This document shows, in pieces, positions 17,907 through 28,290 of a stretch of DNA of 64,000 bases. A model generated the notes under the pieces. That model had not been told where the DNA came from. It saw only the letters and a program-made list of their open reading frames with translations, and did not search any database. The first letter of the stretch is position 1; every line of letters begins with the position of its first letter. Source of the stretch: Anaerolineae bacterium (GTDB lineage: Bacteria; Chloroflexota; Anaerolineae; Aggregatilineales; Aggregatilineaceae); the NCBI GenBank assembly GCA_027494015.1, contig JAOSJP010000012.1:62001-126000 (forward strand), given 5' to 3'. Made by a program: the position numbers and the translations under genes.

Positions 17907-20526
17907 GGCGCGAGTCGGCAGCAAGGCCGCTCAGCGGGTGATGATCTTGGTTGTGACGTCGCTTGTAATGGGCCTGGGGTGGGTAGGAGGGTCTGATCGC
18001 ACGGTGGGGTCTGCCTCCTCTCCGTTTGCAGCTATCAGCGGGCACCCCCGCCTGTTCTTCACTGCCGAGGACCTCCCGGCCCTGAGAGCGCGGGCACTCA
18101 CCACCCACGAGAGCATCTGGGCACCGATTCGGGCCTTCGCAGACAAGCAGCTTGACACTCGGCCCCCAGCCGCAAGCCCGCCGGACGAGGGTTTGAGGTT
18201 CTACCGCAATGCCGGCAACGGGCTGGTTGCGCTGGCGTTCGTCTGTGCGATTACCGAGGAAGACCCGTACTGCGATCTCGCCAAGACTTACCTCCTCACC
18301 TATGCTGGCTGGGAACAATGGAGCGAGCGGAGCCAGCGCGACCTGAGTCTGGCCCATATGCTGTATGGCAGCGCGCTGGCCTACGATTGGCTATATAACC
18401 GTCTGTCTCCCGACGAGCAGAATGTTGTGCGTCAAAGCCTCGCTAAATGGGCGCAGCGCATGTATGAGGCAAGCACGCAGCGCAACGAATTTGGGTGGCG
18501 CAACTGGTGGCACAAGTCGTACCTGCAAAACCACTACTGGGTGAACAACAGCGCGTTGGGCATGGCCGGACTGGCCTTGATCAATGATGGTTTCCTGGTG
18601 GCCCAATGCACCATCTTCCCCGCTGGTGACACGGCGGTGAATATCCGGGCCTGGAGCAGCTCGACGTCTGAGATCATTGGAACGCTTGCGCCCGGACAAA
18701 GTGCAGTGGCTATCGGGCAGATGGAGGGCACAGACGATCACGCATGGTGGCATCTGGCCGAAGAGGGCTGGGTGCGGTCGGATGTGGTTCGCGGGGCCGA
18801 AGACTGCCAGGCCGGCCCATTGGATCCGCAGCTCTGGATTGACCAGGCTCAGGATCGGTTGGCGTTAGGGCGGTTGTTTTTGGAAGGCATTGAGGACGGA
18901 AGCTGGCACGAAGGGTTCAACTATCAGGGCTACCTGCTGACCATGTCATTGCCGTTCTGGATCGCCATGAGAGACCTGACAGGCATTGACCTGATGCCGC
19001 ACACCTACCTGCGCAACTACACCTACTGGTGGCTGTACAATTACCTCCCTGATGCCTCAGGTGTCCTCTTGTCCTTTGGCAACCTGGATGCGGGATGGGT
19101 CAACAACCGCCCGCTCTACAGCGTGTTGCGCTTCAACGCCCAGGAATATGGCGACGGCCATGCTGAATGGCTCACTGAGCAGATCATTGCTGCATTGGGT
19201 CGGGATAGCAATGTCTATACCGCCCCCTGGTACGTCTTTGAGTATCTTGTCTACGACCCCACGATCGCGCCTCAGCCACCCACTGATCTGCCCGGCTCTC
19301 GTACATTCCCCGATCTCTCCGCTGTCATCTGGCGCACGGGCTGGGCCGCCGACGATCTGATCTTCGGGCTAAAAACGGGCGTGCATGGCGGGCAGTTCGC
19401 TTTCAACACGTTTGTCGAGGAGGCGTCCCCCTGGGAGACTCCATGCAGGGAGACGCATTGCCAGCTCAACGTTGGGCACGATCACGAGGACACCAACAGC
19501 TTCTACATCTATCAAAATGGCTGGCTGGCACCGGAGGACTCCGAGGTGGGCCGCCACGATACCCCCTATCACAACACGCTGCTGATTGATGGCGAGGGAC
19601 AATCCGCCCCGCCGTCGAACCGTAGCTGGCGCTTCCCGGAGGACTTCGCTGACTCTGAGGGCTTCCTGAAAGCAACCGCCGACTCGGCACACTTCAATTT
19701 CCTGGTCGCTGATGCAACCCAACGTTACAGCAATATCGAGGGGCTGCAGGACGTAACCAGATACGTGCTGTTCATCCGCCCGGACTACCTGGTGATGTTC
19801 GACCGCATTGAGGCCAACGCCCCGCACCAGGTAGAGTGGGTCGTGCACCTTGAGGCCGGGGCCTCGGTGGAAGGGACATGGATACGGGGCAACGGCGACA
19901 ACGGCCAGTTGCTCGGCATCGGGTTTGCTGCGCCTCAGCCTTTCGTGGCGACCATGGGAGCCGATGCCATCCCCTACGTCCGGGTCCGTCCTGAGTCTCC
20001 TTCGGACTCGGTTCTTTTCGCCAGCGTTCTGTACCCTACAGTCAGCGAGGAGTGGGACGCCCGTCCGACGCTGACGCTGATGGACAGAACGTCCGAGGCG
20101 GTCGTCCTGCACCTGCAACCCCATGATGCAAGCCAGCGGGTGATTGACGTAGTGCTGTCCTTCGACAAACCCCAGTCGCCCATTGAGATTGGCCCTTACC
20201 GCTTCGATGGGCGCATCGCCGTTGTCGGCTGGGGGCCGGGCCATACGCTTGAGAGGCTGTTCATCTACGATGGCACGTTCTTGACGGATACCACTGCTGG
20301 CGATCAGACGCTGATCGAAGGCCTGGGCACGGGCGCTGTTTTCGAGGCGGTCTTCGGCGGCAGCGCAGTTTCGGTGTTTGGCAATCTGTCTGGAGCAGTG
20401 ACGCTGTTCGCCCCCGCGACAGAGGAAGTGACGCTGAACGGACGCCCGCACTCTTTTCTCCAGATCGGGGCAGGACATTATTTTCTGACCGGTGTGGAAC
20501 GCGCCATCCGGGGCGGCGAGCGCTGA
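17899..20526 (+). CDS. heparinase II/III-family polysaccharide lyase-like protein with an inserted SH3b domain
   Basis: The 875-residue protein has an N-terminal hydrophobic signal (VMILVVTSLVMGLGW), HPRLFFTAEDLPALRAR, an alpha/alpha toroid with NHYWVNNSALGMAGLAL and WHEGFNYQGYL, and a beta-sandwich C-half with VGHDHEDTNSFYIYQNGW, where HD and nearby residues match the heparinase II/III active region. Residues about 236-303 (CTIFPAGDTAVNIR ... EDC) are an SH3b domain placed inside the toroid and framed by Cys237 and Cys303. ATG 17899 has CAGGAGGG upstream. It may trim or release uronic-acid polymer; a cell-wall binding role for the insert is inferred. Confidence 0.85.
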   Translation: MIRARVGSKAAQRVMILVVTSLVMGLGWVGGSDRTVGSASSPFAAISGHPRLFFTAEDLPALRARALTTHESIWAPIRAFADKQLDTRPPAASPPDEGLRFYRNAGNGLVALAFVCAITEEDPYCDLAKTYLLTYAGWEQWSERSQRDLSLAHMLYGSALAYDWLYNRLSPDEQNVVRQSLAKWAQRMYEASTQRNEFGWRNWWHKSYLQNHYWVNNSALGMAGLALINDGFLVAQCTIFPAGDTAVNIRAWSSSTSEIIGTLAPGQSAVAIGQMEGTDDHAWWHLAEEGWVRSDVVRGAEDCQAGPLDPQLWIDQAQDRLALGRLFLEGIEDGSWHEGFNYQGYLLTMSLPFWIAMRDLTGIDLMPHTYLRNYTYWWLYNYLPDASGVLLSFGNLDAGWVNNRPLYSVLRFNAQEYGDGHAEWLTEQIIAALGRDSNVYTAPWYVFEYLVYDPTIAPQPPTDLPGSRTFPDLSAVIWRTGWAADDLIFGLKTGVHGGQFAFNTFVEEASPWETPCRETHCQLNVGHDHEDTNSFYIYQNGWLAPEDSEVGRHDTPYHNTLLIDGEGQSAPPSNRSWRFPEDFADSEGFLKATADSAHFNFLVADATQRYSNIEGLQDVTRYVLFIRPDYLVMFDRIEANAPHQVEWVVHLEAGASVEGTWIRGNGDNGQLLGIGFAAPQPFVATMGADAIPYVRVRPESPSDSVLFASVLYPTVSEEWDARPTLTLMDRTSEAVVLHLQPHDASQRVIDVVLSFDKPQSPIEIGPYRFDGRIAVVGWGPGHTLERLFIYDGTFLTDTTAGDQTLIEGLGTGAVFEAVFGGSAVSVFGNLSGAVTLFAPATEEVTLNGRPHSFLQIGAGHYFLTGVERAIRGGER

Positions 20527-20563
20527 AACGCCGGTGGGCTTTGACGAGGAAAAGGTGGACAAC

Positions 20564-21355
20564 ATGAGAACCAGCGCGGTTGAGATTGAAGAAAGACGCC
20601 TGGCGGGCATTGAGAGCGTCGAGCAGTACCCCAGCTTTCACGAGCGACACCGCGTCTTCCCGGCCATTTTCGAGGATCGCGCCCACAAGCGCATCATTGA
20701 CCTGTCTGCGGGGGTTGGTCTGGTGGGCGAGCGGATCAAGAATGGCTATCCGGCGGAGATCATCTGCAACGACATCACCCCTACCTGCCTGAAGATTCTC
20801 CAGAAGCTGGGACTCCAGACAGTCTCCTTTGACCTGGACGATGAGCAGACGCCGTACCCCATCGAGGATGGCACCTTCGACGCCGCCATCTCCCTGGCGA
20901 CGATCGAGCATCTGCTGCATCCCGATTACTTCCTGCGCCAGGTGCATCGCATCCTGAGCGATGACGGCTATCTGTACATTTCGACGCCCAACTACGCGTC
21001 CATCCTGTATCTGCCGCGCCTGGTGCTTAAGGGCGAAACCTTTCATAACCCGCTGTCTGGAAACGAGCGCACTCGTTACGAGTTCTATGGTCATGTCCGC
21101 TACTTCACCTACAAGACCTTGCTGGAATTCGTCAGCTCGTTTGGATTCTCCCCGCGCGTCGTGTACATGCCGTTGCCTGCCGAGAGCGCCCATTACAGGC
21201 AGCGTCTCGCCCGTTCCAGGCCCAAGGCGCTGGCGTACCGTTACTTCATGACCTTCATGTATCGTTTTCTCTCACCGCGGTGGGCACCTGAGCCTGTGCT
21301 GTGCTTCCAGAAGTCGGCGGATGGGAGCAGTAGAGTCCGCAAAGTCTTGCTCTGA
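20564..21355 (+). CDS. SAM-dependent methyltransferase
   Basis: A 263-residue class I methyltransferase: RIIDLSAGVGLVGERI (motif I), ICNDITPTCLKIL (motif II), DGTFDAAISLATIEHLLHPD and YLYISTPN follow the normal order. ATG 20564 is preceded by AAAGGTGG; an upstream start is possible but less likely. It sits between the lyase and the ATP-grasp gene and probably modifies a polysaccharide component. Substrate unknown. Confidence 0.85.
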   Translation: MRTSAVEIEERRLAGIESVEQYPSFHERHRVFPAIFEDRAHKRIIDLSAGVGLVGERIKNGYPAEIICNDITPTCLKILQKLGLQTVSFDLDDEQTPYPIEDGTFDAAISLATIEHLLHPDYFLRQVHRILSDDGYLYISTPNYASILYLPRLVLKGETFHNPLSGNERTRYEFYGHVRYFTYKTLLEFVSSFGFSPRVVYMPLPAESAHYRQRLARSRPKALAYRYFMTFMYRFLSPRWAPEPVLCFQKSADGSSRVRKVLL

Positions 21356-21388
21356 AAGAGGCTGACAACTCCAGAGGATACCCTTACA

Positions 21389-22540
21389 ATGCAACCGGCA
21401 GTCGTTGTGTCCAGTCATACGATGGGTTTGGGCGTGATCCGCGCGCTTGGGCAAATGGGCGTGCCCAGCGTTGTCTTCTATCATGAGAAGCGCGATATGG
21501 GCTACACGTCCAGGTACGTCCAGGAGCGCCATCTTGTCCCACACCCTGTGCAAGATCAGGAAGCCTTCATCAGCGCCCTTCTTGACCTGGCTCCCCGGTT
21601 CGAGGGGTGCCCGATGTTTCCCACTTCGGACGCGGCATTGTCTGCTGTGTCCCGGCATGTGGACGCCCTCAAGCCGCACTACAGGCTGGGATTCACCGAA
21701 TGGGCGATCACCGAGTTGTTCGTGGACAAGAAGCGTACCTACGCCCTGGCTGATGCCAACGGCGTGCCTGCTCCGAAGACTATCGTCCCGCAGTCTGTGG
21801 CCGAAGCAGAGCAGTTCGCCCAGCAGATCGAGTTTCCCTGCCTGGTGAAGCCGTGCCAGAGCCATCTCTATTATGCGGTGTTCAAGCGGAAGATGGTGCA
21901 GGTAGAGACGGCGCAGCAGATGGTAGAGGTCTACCTGGAAGCGGCGCGGGCAGGGCTGGATGTCATCCTACAGGAGATCATCCCCGGCGGCGACGACTGC
22001 GGAGTCAACTACAACGCCTATTTCTGGGACGGCGAGCCTCTGGTTGAGTTCACAGCGCAGAAGATTCGCAGCGCTCCACCGACGTTCGGCTCTCCTCGCG
22101 TGATTGTGAGCAAGGTGATTCCAGAGGTGATCGAGCCGGGGCGCAAAATCCTTCGGGCGATGGGCTTCTATGGATACGCCTGCACCGAGTTCAAGAGAGA
22201 CCCGCGCGATGGGGTCCACAAGCTCATGGAAGTGAACGGCAGGCACAATCTCTCCACACTGCTGGCCGTGAAGTGCGGGATGAACTTCCCCTGGCTCCAT
22301 TACCAGCATCTGGTCAACGGCATACTCCCTCAGGCCAGCGAGTATCGGACGGGCGTCTATTGGATTGATGAGTTGCGCGATATCGGATACAGCGTCAAGA
22401 GCTACCGCCAGGAACGCTATCGGTGGTCGCAGTATGTTCGCCCCTATCTCAAGCCGCATGTACACGCTATTTTGAGCTTGCGTGACCCCCAGCCGTTTGT
22501 CAAGCGCCTGTTCGATAGCGTGTGGCATAGAGGCCACTAA
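21389..22540 (+). CDS. ATP-grasp carboxylate-amine ligase-like protein
   Basis: The 383-residue protein has the ATP-grasp fold: an N-domain starting QPAVVVSSHTMGLGVIRAL, FPCLVKPC (ATP lysine), VILQEIIPGGDD and a C-terminal catalytic part with KLMEVNGRHNLSTLLA. Such ligases, which form amide bonds with ATP, are often found in polysaccharide loci next to FemAB-like transferases and methyltransferases, as here. A D-aspartate-ligase type activity is possible but unproven. Confidence 0.85.
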   Translation: MQPAVVVSSHTMGLGVIRALGQMGVPSVVFYHEKRDMGYTSRYVQERHLVPHPVQDQEAFISALLDLAPRFEGCPMFPTSDAALSAVSRHVDALKPHYRLGFTEWAITELFVDKKRTYALADANGVPAPKTIVPQSVAEAEQFAQQIEFPCLVKPCQSHLYYAVFKRKMVQVETAQQMVEVYLEAARAGLDVILQEIIPGGDDCGVNYNAYFWDGEPLVEFTAQKIRSAPPTFGSPRVIVSKVIPEVIEPGRKILRAMGFYGYACTEFKRDPRDGVHKLMEVNGRHNLSTLLAVKCGMNFPWLHYQHLVNGILPQASEYRTGVYWIDELRDIGYSVKSYRQERYRWSQYVRPYLKPHVHAILSLRDPQPFVKRLFDSVWHRGH

Positions 22541-22596
22541 GGCTAAGAGGGTTGCATGGGCCGGGCTTGCTCCCGAAAGGTGGAGAGACCACGACC

Positions 22597-23714
22597 TTGT
22601 CAACACAGGCTGTACATTGCCACTTGGGAGACAGTCATCCGGCATGGGATGCGTTTGTAGAGCGTGCGCCGGGCGGTCAGCACATCCAGACCAGCCTGTG
22701 GGCGCAGGTCAAGCGCACCCTGGGGTGGCAGGCTGCGCGGGTCACTCTGAGCGAGGGGGTGAGATTGTCGCGGGGGCGCAGGTGCTGTACCGGCGCTTGA
22801 CTCCCCTGCTGCACGTGGGCTATGTTACCAACGGGCCGCTGGCCAGAGACGATGCGAGCGAATACCTGGAGCAGATCGTTCATGAGCTATGCTGCTTCAG
22901 CCGCCGCCAGCGCGTAGTTGTGCTGACCGTGCAGCCACCCAAGCAGGACGCGGTGTTGGTTGACCGCCTGCCTGCATTGGGGTTCCGACCTGGGCGGGTG
23001 GCTGTTGCGCCGACAGCCAGCGTGGTGATTGATCTGAGGGATGGCCTGGAATGCATCATGTCCGCCATGCATGCCACGACACGCCAAGGCATCCGGCGAG
23101 GCATTCGCCGGGGCGTGACGGTGCGTCAAGGGACCGGCGAGGACATCCCGCTGTTCTGGGCGCTTCATGCTGTTTCCAGCCGGAGACACGGTTTTGCGCC
23201 ATATCCGCTGGAGTATTTCACGACGATGTGGCGCGTGCTGGGCGCGCATGGCTACGTCCGGTTGTTCATCGCGCAGGTCAGGGGTGAAGATGTGTCGGCG
23301 GTGCTGGTTGTGCCGTTTGCCGACACGGTGATCAGCAAGGTGATTGGCTGGTCGGGCGCGCACGGAGATTGTCAGCCCAACAGAGTCCTGGACTGGGCAA
23401 CCATGGAATGGGCGGCTTGCCAGGGGTACAGTTTCTTTGACATGGAAGGCATTAATCCGAGCGTGGCGCGCCTGATTCTGGAGGGCCAGCCCCTGCCAGC
23501 GTCGCATCATCAGTCTCCAACCACCTATAAGCTGGGCTTTGGCGGAAACATTGTGCTCTACCCGGAGCCATATGACTACCTGTACAACTCCTTGCTCTGC
23601 TGGGCCTATGACCGCGCAGCAGGCAGCATATCAGGCTGGCCGGTTGTGAAACAAGTTGTTGGCCGTGTCCAGGGCCGGCGGGCACTCAGCGACGACAATA
23701 TTGAAGTGGGGTGA
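22597..23714 (+). CDS. FemAB/GNAT-like transferase with a 1-base frame break
   Basis: The N-terminal part runs from TTG 22597 (GGAG at 22582-22585) and encodes a typical FemAB-like start (QHIQTSLWAQVKRTLGWQAARVTL). At 22755-22759 a run of five G breaks the frame; adding one G restores LSEGGEIVAGAQVLY, and the next frame encodes the remaining two GNAT halves (residues through HHQSPTTYKLGFGGNIVLYP) to TGA 23712-23714. The intact form would have about 372 residues. Whether the missing G is real or a read error cannot be told here. Family as for 9276-10319. Confidence 0.8.
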
Positions 23715-23858
23715 GGGTCGAGGCGGGATCAGAGGGGTGCTTCTGAGCCAAGATAGCGTGCATTGCGCGCGCAGACCCGGCATTCTGCTGTATAGTGTGG
23801 GTGATTGCTGCCATCCACACAAGAGCGATCCTGGTATCGCGTTGAGAGGGAGATAGAC

Positions 23859-24914
23859 ATGCACCGAATGAGGCTATTCCTGCAAACGGGGCTTCTGGTG
23901 CTGCTTCTGCTGGGGGGCGTTGTAGGTCTCAGGATGCCGGTGTTTGCAGATGTCTGCTGCCAGCAGGACGTATATCGTCTCGATGGGTACTCCATTTACT
24001 TCTCCCAGGATGATCACGAAGCCCACCCCTATGATCGCTCGGACGAAGGCGCGTCGCGCTTTGCCGGCTTGCTCAGCAGCCTGGGCGCACGAATCCTGAC
24101 CCTGGACTGGCGGGAAGGCATTCCCGAAGAGGCCGATCTGGTCGTGATGGCCGGTCCGGTCCGGTATGTGGGTGTGGCGGAGTGGGCGCGGCTGTGGCAC
24201 TACCTGAGCAATGGGGGTGCGCTGCTGATGTTTGCCGACCCCTTGCTGGTCACAGTGGATGCGGGTGGCAATCCGGTGACTGACATCAATCGCTCCATCC
24301 CCGCTGAGTTCTTTGACCTGACCTGGCAGGATTTCGGCAGCCGGGCGCGCGGTGACGTGGTGGTGGTAGAGTCGGGCACTTCCGGGTTGAATGCTGACAT
24401 CTTCACCTCAGACATCAACCCCGGCCATCGCATCACCGCCGGCCTGCGCGATCCTTTGGCTTTCTTCACAGCTCGTTCTATCGCCTATGATGCTTCGATT
24501 CAGTCCTTCCGCACAACGCCGCTTGTTTTCACGAGTGACGACTACTATGGTGAAGCAAGTTTCGCGGCCTATCTACTGGAAGGCGCAGCCACATTTAACA
24601 TCGGGATTGATACGCCACGAGGCCCCCTGGCGCTGGCGGTCGCGTCCGAAAACCTGTCAACAGGGGCGCGGGTAGTCATTGTCGGCGACCGTGACTTCGT
24701 TACTAACGGCAAGGGGATGCAAACCGCGCCAGCCAACACAGCAGGATTCCTGTATCCCGGCAATGCGTATTTTCTGGTGAATGCAGTCGGGTGGCTGGTG
24801 GGCGCCGATTCGGCACCGATCGAACAGCTTGCCTTTCCAACTCCTGGGCCGACGGCTTCTCCCACGCCTGTGCCGACGCCAACGCCAACTCCGGCTGCTA
24901 CATCCCCCTCATGA
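23859..24914 (+). CDS. secreted GldG/DUF4350-like protein with Pro/Thr tail
   Basis: The 351-residue protein has a signal peptide (LFLQTGLLVLLLLGGVVGL, processing near VFA-D) and a domain resembling the extracytoplasmic domain of GldG-like ABC-associated proteins: FSQDDHEAHPYDRSDEGASRFAGLL, EADLVVMAGPVRYV, WHYLSNGGALLMFADP, VVIVGDRDFVTNG. The C-terminus is a PTPTPTPTP tail without an anchor. ATG 23859 follows GAGAGGGAGATAG. The next gene encodes a paralogue with an SH3b end. The role in polysaccharide export is unknown. Confidence 0.7.
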   Translation: MHRMRLFLQTGLLVLLLLGGVVGLRMPVFADVCCQQDVYRLDGYSIYFSQDDHEAHPYDRSDEGASRFAGLLSSLGARILTLDWREGIPEEADLVVMAGPVRYVGVAEWARLWHYLSNGGALLMFADPLLVTVDAGGNPVTDINRSIPAEFFDLTWQDFGSRARGDVVVVESGTSGLNADIFTSDINPGHRITAGLRDPLAFFTARSIAYDASIQSFRTTPLVFTSDDYYGEASFAAYLLEGAATFNIGIDTPRGPLALAVASENLSTGARVVIVGDRDFVTNGKGMQTAPANTAGFLYPGNAYFLVNAVGWLVGADSAPIEQLAFPTPGPTASPTPVPTPTPTPAATSPS

Positions 24915-24999
24915 GGGCGGGTGCACCGGCCTGTGGCGTTCGGCTGCAGGGCCTTGTGGCAATTGAGGGTGGTCGCGGCGCTGTTGGCTTGATGAAAGA

Positions 25000-26703
25000 A
25001 TGACCCCCATGACCAGGTTGCTTTCTTTAGCGATATTCTTGCTCATCACGGTGAGTCTGTTCGGCGGAGCTTCGCCGGGCCATGCTCAGCCGCAGCCCCC
25101 CCCTCTGGTGGTCTTTGTGCAGGGCCTTCTGCTCGAGTCGGCGGAGATGACGGATACCGGACCGGCGGGCGCCAGCGAGCTGGCCGCCGTCTTCCGGGGC
25201 CTGGGGGCCAGGGTCGAATACATCGATCTGAGCGCTCCCATCCCTCAGCAGGCGAAGGTGGTGGTGCTCGCCGGCCCCTTTCGCAGCCCCGGCTTTGCCC
25301 AGGTGCTCTATCTCTGGCTGCATCTCGCTCGCGGCAACAACGCTTTGCTTGCCTTCGATCCGGAAGGCTCCTATGACGGCACCCGAAATGTCAGGGCGCG
25401 GCTCTCTGCCAGCGGTCTGAGCGCCTTGCTGGACTGGGACTATGGGATGTCGGTCTATGACACATTCCTGGCCGAACCCTGGTTCTCTGTAGACACCGTT
25501 TCGGACCTGTACAAGACCACCATGTTGGCGTATCCCGACGTGGTTGACGATCCCATGACCGATCCACTCAGGCAATATGGTCTGCCTGTATGGGTGTGGG
25601 GCGCGCGCCACTTTGCTATTGAGCCGTATGGAATCGGGAGCACAGGCGTGCCGCTGCTGTATTGCGAGTCGGCATTCGGCGAGACGGCCCCAGCCATTTT
25701 CAGGACACAGGGAGGCAATCCGGTAGACCGCCTGGAGCCGAACATTGGCACGGATGCCTTAGGCAGGCTCAATATCGCAGTCCAGGCGCAGCGCACAACG
25801 ACTGGCTCCAGGGTGGTGCTGCTGGGCGATTCCGAGTTGCTGAAGAATGGCTTCGGTCTCATGCGCATCGAGTCAACTCCTCTTCACCCCGGCAACTGGA
25901 TTCTGGTCCAACGCATGGCCGCCTGGCTGCTCGATCTACCGCTCGACCAATGGCCCTCTTTGCCGCAGGGCTTCACGTGGATGGCTGTTGATGGGCAGAA
26001 TGCGGACTGGCCGCAGCTCGCCGGCAATTCGGTGGCCGATGGCCATGGGGACGCGCTGGTTCCCGCGCTTGACATCACGCGGGCACAGGCGTTTTCCGAT
26101 GGCGATTACCTGTATGTGTTGCTAGAAACCGGGGCGATGCCCCCTGCCAATGCGCGCGTTGAGCTGACCCTCAGCACGGGGACTGACAGTGCCGCTGCCG
26201 CCCTGCTTGTGGCCGGGCAGTCTGGTGTGTATCGCGTAGCGAGCGACGGCGCTGAGATGCTGGTTGCGGATGCCAGCGCGGCCATCGGGAGCGTGATCGA
26301 GCTGCGCGTGCCACTCCGCGAGGCGGCGGGATGGCAGCGCATTGAAAGGCTGTGCGTGGGGGTGGGCGATGCTGTTCCCGGCGCTGCCGATGACTGCCTC
26401 GATCAGGCGCTCGAACCGCTGGTTGCCGACTCTCAAGCGCCTTTCGACTTCGCGCTGGTGGGTCACCCTCTGGTAACAGTCGCCAGGGATGGTGTGAACG
26501 TGCGCAGTGCTCCTGGGACAGAGTCAGAACAGGTGGCTACGGCCACCAATCGGATGGTATTTGCTGCCGTTGGGCGCAACGACGACGCCACCTGGATTCG
26601 CGTGCGGAACGCGCGTCTTGAGGGGTGGATCGCGGCGCACTTGCTGATGCCAGGCGGCGATCTGAGACTGCTGCCGGTTCTTGAGACTGGCGGCATCCGC
26701 TAA
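25000..26703 (+). CDS. secreted GldG-like protein with C-terminal SH3b domain
   Basis: The 567-residue protein has a signal peptide (SLAIFLLITVSLFGGASPGHAQ) and the same fold as its upstream neighbour (FVQGLLLESAEMTD, AKVVVLAGPFRSPG, LLAFDPEGS, GSRVVLLGDSELL). Residues about 380-480 form a beta-rich region and the last 90 residues are SH3b (VARDGVNVRSAPGTESEQVATA, WIRVRNARLEGWIAAHLLMP) ending LLPVLETGGIR. It starts at ATG 25000 or 25009. An extracellular partner of the polymer machinery is inferred from position only. Confidence 0.7.
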   Translation: MTPMTRLLSLAIFLLITVSLFGGASPGHAQPQPPPLVVFVQGLLLESAEMTDTGPAGASELAAVFRGLGARVEYIDLSAPIPQQAKVVVLAGPFRSPGFAQVLYLWLHLARGNNALLAFDPEGSYDGTRNVRARLSASGLSALLDWDYGMSVYDTFLAEPWFSVDTVSDLYKTTMLAYPDVVDDPMTDPLRQYGLPVWVWGARHFAIEPYGIGSTGVPLLYCESAFGETAPAIFRTQGGNPVDRLEPNIGTDALGRLNIAVQAQRTTTGSRVVLLGDSELLKNGFGLMRIESTPLHPGNWILVQRMAAWLLDLPLDQWPSLPQGFTWMAVDGQNADWPQLAGNSVADGHGDALVPALDITRAQAFSDGDYLYVLLETGAMPPANARVELTLSTGTDSAAAALLVAGQSGVYRVASDGAEMLVADASAAIGSVIELRVPLREAAGWQRIERLCVGVGDAVPGAADDCLDQALEPLVADSQAPFDFALVGHPLVTVARDGVNVRSAPGTESEQVATATNRMVFAAVGRNDDATWIRVRNARLEGWIAAHLLMPGGDLRLLPVLETGGIR

Positions 26704-26734
26704 TCTCTCCAGGCTCACCCTGGAGTGCGAGACG

Positions 26735-28239
26735 ATGGCTATGAGCAGCACGGAGCGGCGCGAAGTGATGGCAGGGAGGCTGCACCAGCGAGCGGGTGGC
26801 ACGTTGGGCGGGCGCTTCATGCCGCTTGCCGCCCATAGGCAGCTTGATTCGCTTTGGGGCGTGATGGCCGCCGCCGGAATAGGCATTCTGCTGGGCACCT
26901 ATGCGGTGGCCATCACCTATCTTTCCAGGACGTGGGCCACGCTTTTCACCGCTGGGCTTCTGGCACTGTTTGTCGCCATGATCGTGAGGAATGTGCGGAA
27001 GCTGCTCCTGGCCATTCTTATTCTAGACATCCCTCTTCAGCTAGACATCAATCTCTACTATCGCCAGGATGTAGCCGACCTGGGTTCACTTGGCGGGCTG
27101 AACGTCTCATTAACGGCTCTTGCGCTGGTTGGGCTTTACAGCCTGTGGCTGAGTGACTCGGTCATTACAAGAAACGGGCCTCTTTCGAAATGGTTCTTCA
27201 TGAGTTTTCCGGCGGGGCTGTATGTTCTGTTTGCGGGCCTGTCGCTGTGGGCCGCTCATGACAAGACATTGGCGCTCTTTGAGTTTGCGCTCGTGATACA
27301 ACTTATGCTGATCTATGTCTATATTCTTGGCACCGTTCGTACCCGCGAAGATGTGCTGTACATCATCGCACTCCTGCTGATCGCGTTGTTCTTCGAAAGC
27401 ATCATCATTATCGCCCTGCGATTCGCGGGGAGCACGATCAAGATTGCTGGTATTACTGGCCGGGTTGATGGCACACGGGTGTCTGGCACGGTTGGCTCGC
27501 CCAACAATGCCGGCGCGTTCATTGTCCTTTCTCTCGGCGCGGCCATTGGCTTGCTGATGGCAAAGATCAACAAGGCCACCAATTGGCTGGCGATGTTCGC
27601 CTTTGGCAGTGGGGCTATTGCCCTGATCTTCACCTTGTCACGCGGAGGATGGCTGGCCTTCGCCGTGTTCATGGGCCTTCTCAGCGTTTTGGCTCTCCGC
27701 CGTGGCTGGTTATCGGCGAGAGTGGTTGCGGTGGTGGTGCTGGTCGGTCTGGTCCTGGTTTTGGCGCTGCACAATGTGGTCATCGAGCGTCTCACGGCGG
27801 ACGACCGGGGCGCCGCAGAATCCAGGATACCGTTGATGCGGCTGGCGTTTCGGATGATCCAGGACTACCCGATTCTTGGGGTCGGGATCAACAACAGTCC
27901 GATCATGATCCCCTCTTACATCACGCCTGAAATGGGCTATGTTTGGGTCTACGGGGTGCACAACAAATACCTGGCTGTCTGGTCTGAGATGGGGGTGGGG
28001 GAATACTGGCCTATATGTTGTTCCTGGGGGTGACGCTGCGAAGAGGATGGAGCTGCTTCAGGATGGGGGATCGGTTGCTGGCACCTTTAGCCCTCGGCCT
28101 GACAACCGCAGTATTCGGCCACATGATCCACATGATGTTTGACACGTTTCGCAGCCGACCGAACACACAATTGCTGTGGTTGTGCGCGGCATTGTTGGCA
28201 GTCATGCAGATTATAAGTCGCGGGAATGACGGGCAGTAG
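26735..28239 (+). CDS. O-antigen ligase/polymerase (Wzy)-like membrane protein with a 1-base frame break
   Basis: From ATG 26735 (GGAG at 26722-26725) the frame gives about 12 membrane segments, with GTVGSPNNAGAFIVLSLGAAIGLL as the conserved loop and GVGINNSPIM as the C-terminal ligase-type motif. The frame ends at 28033, but one missing G in the run 27997-28001 explains this: with it, YLAVWSEMGVGGILAYMLFLGVTLRR continues in the next frame to TAG 28237-28239. The whole protein then has about 501 residues. It should polymerise lipid-linked repeat units on the outer side of the membrane. Confidence 0.85.
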
Positions 28240-28290
28240 GATATTGAGAGAACGCATGGCTAAGTCTCGGCGAAATAAGGATGGCTCTCT

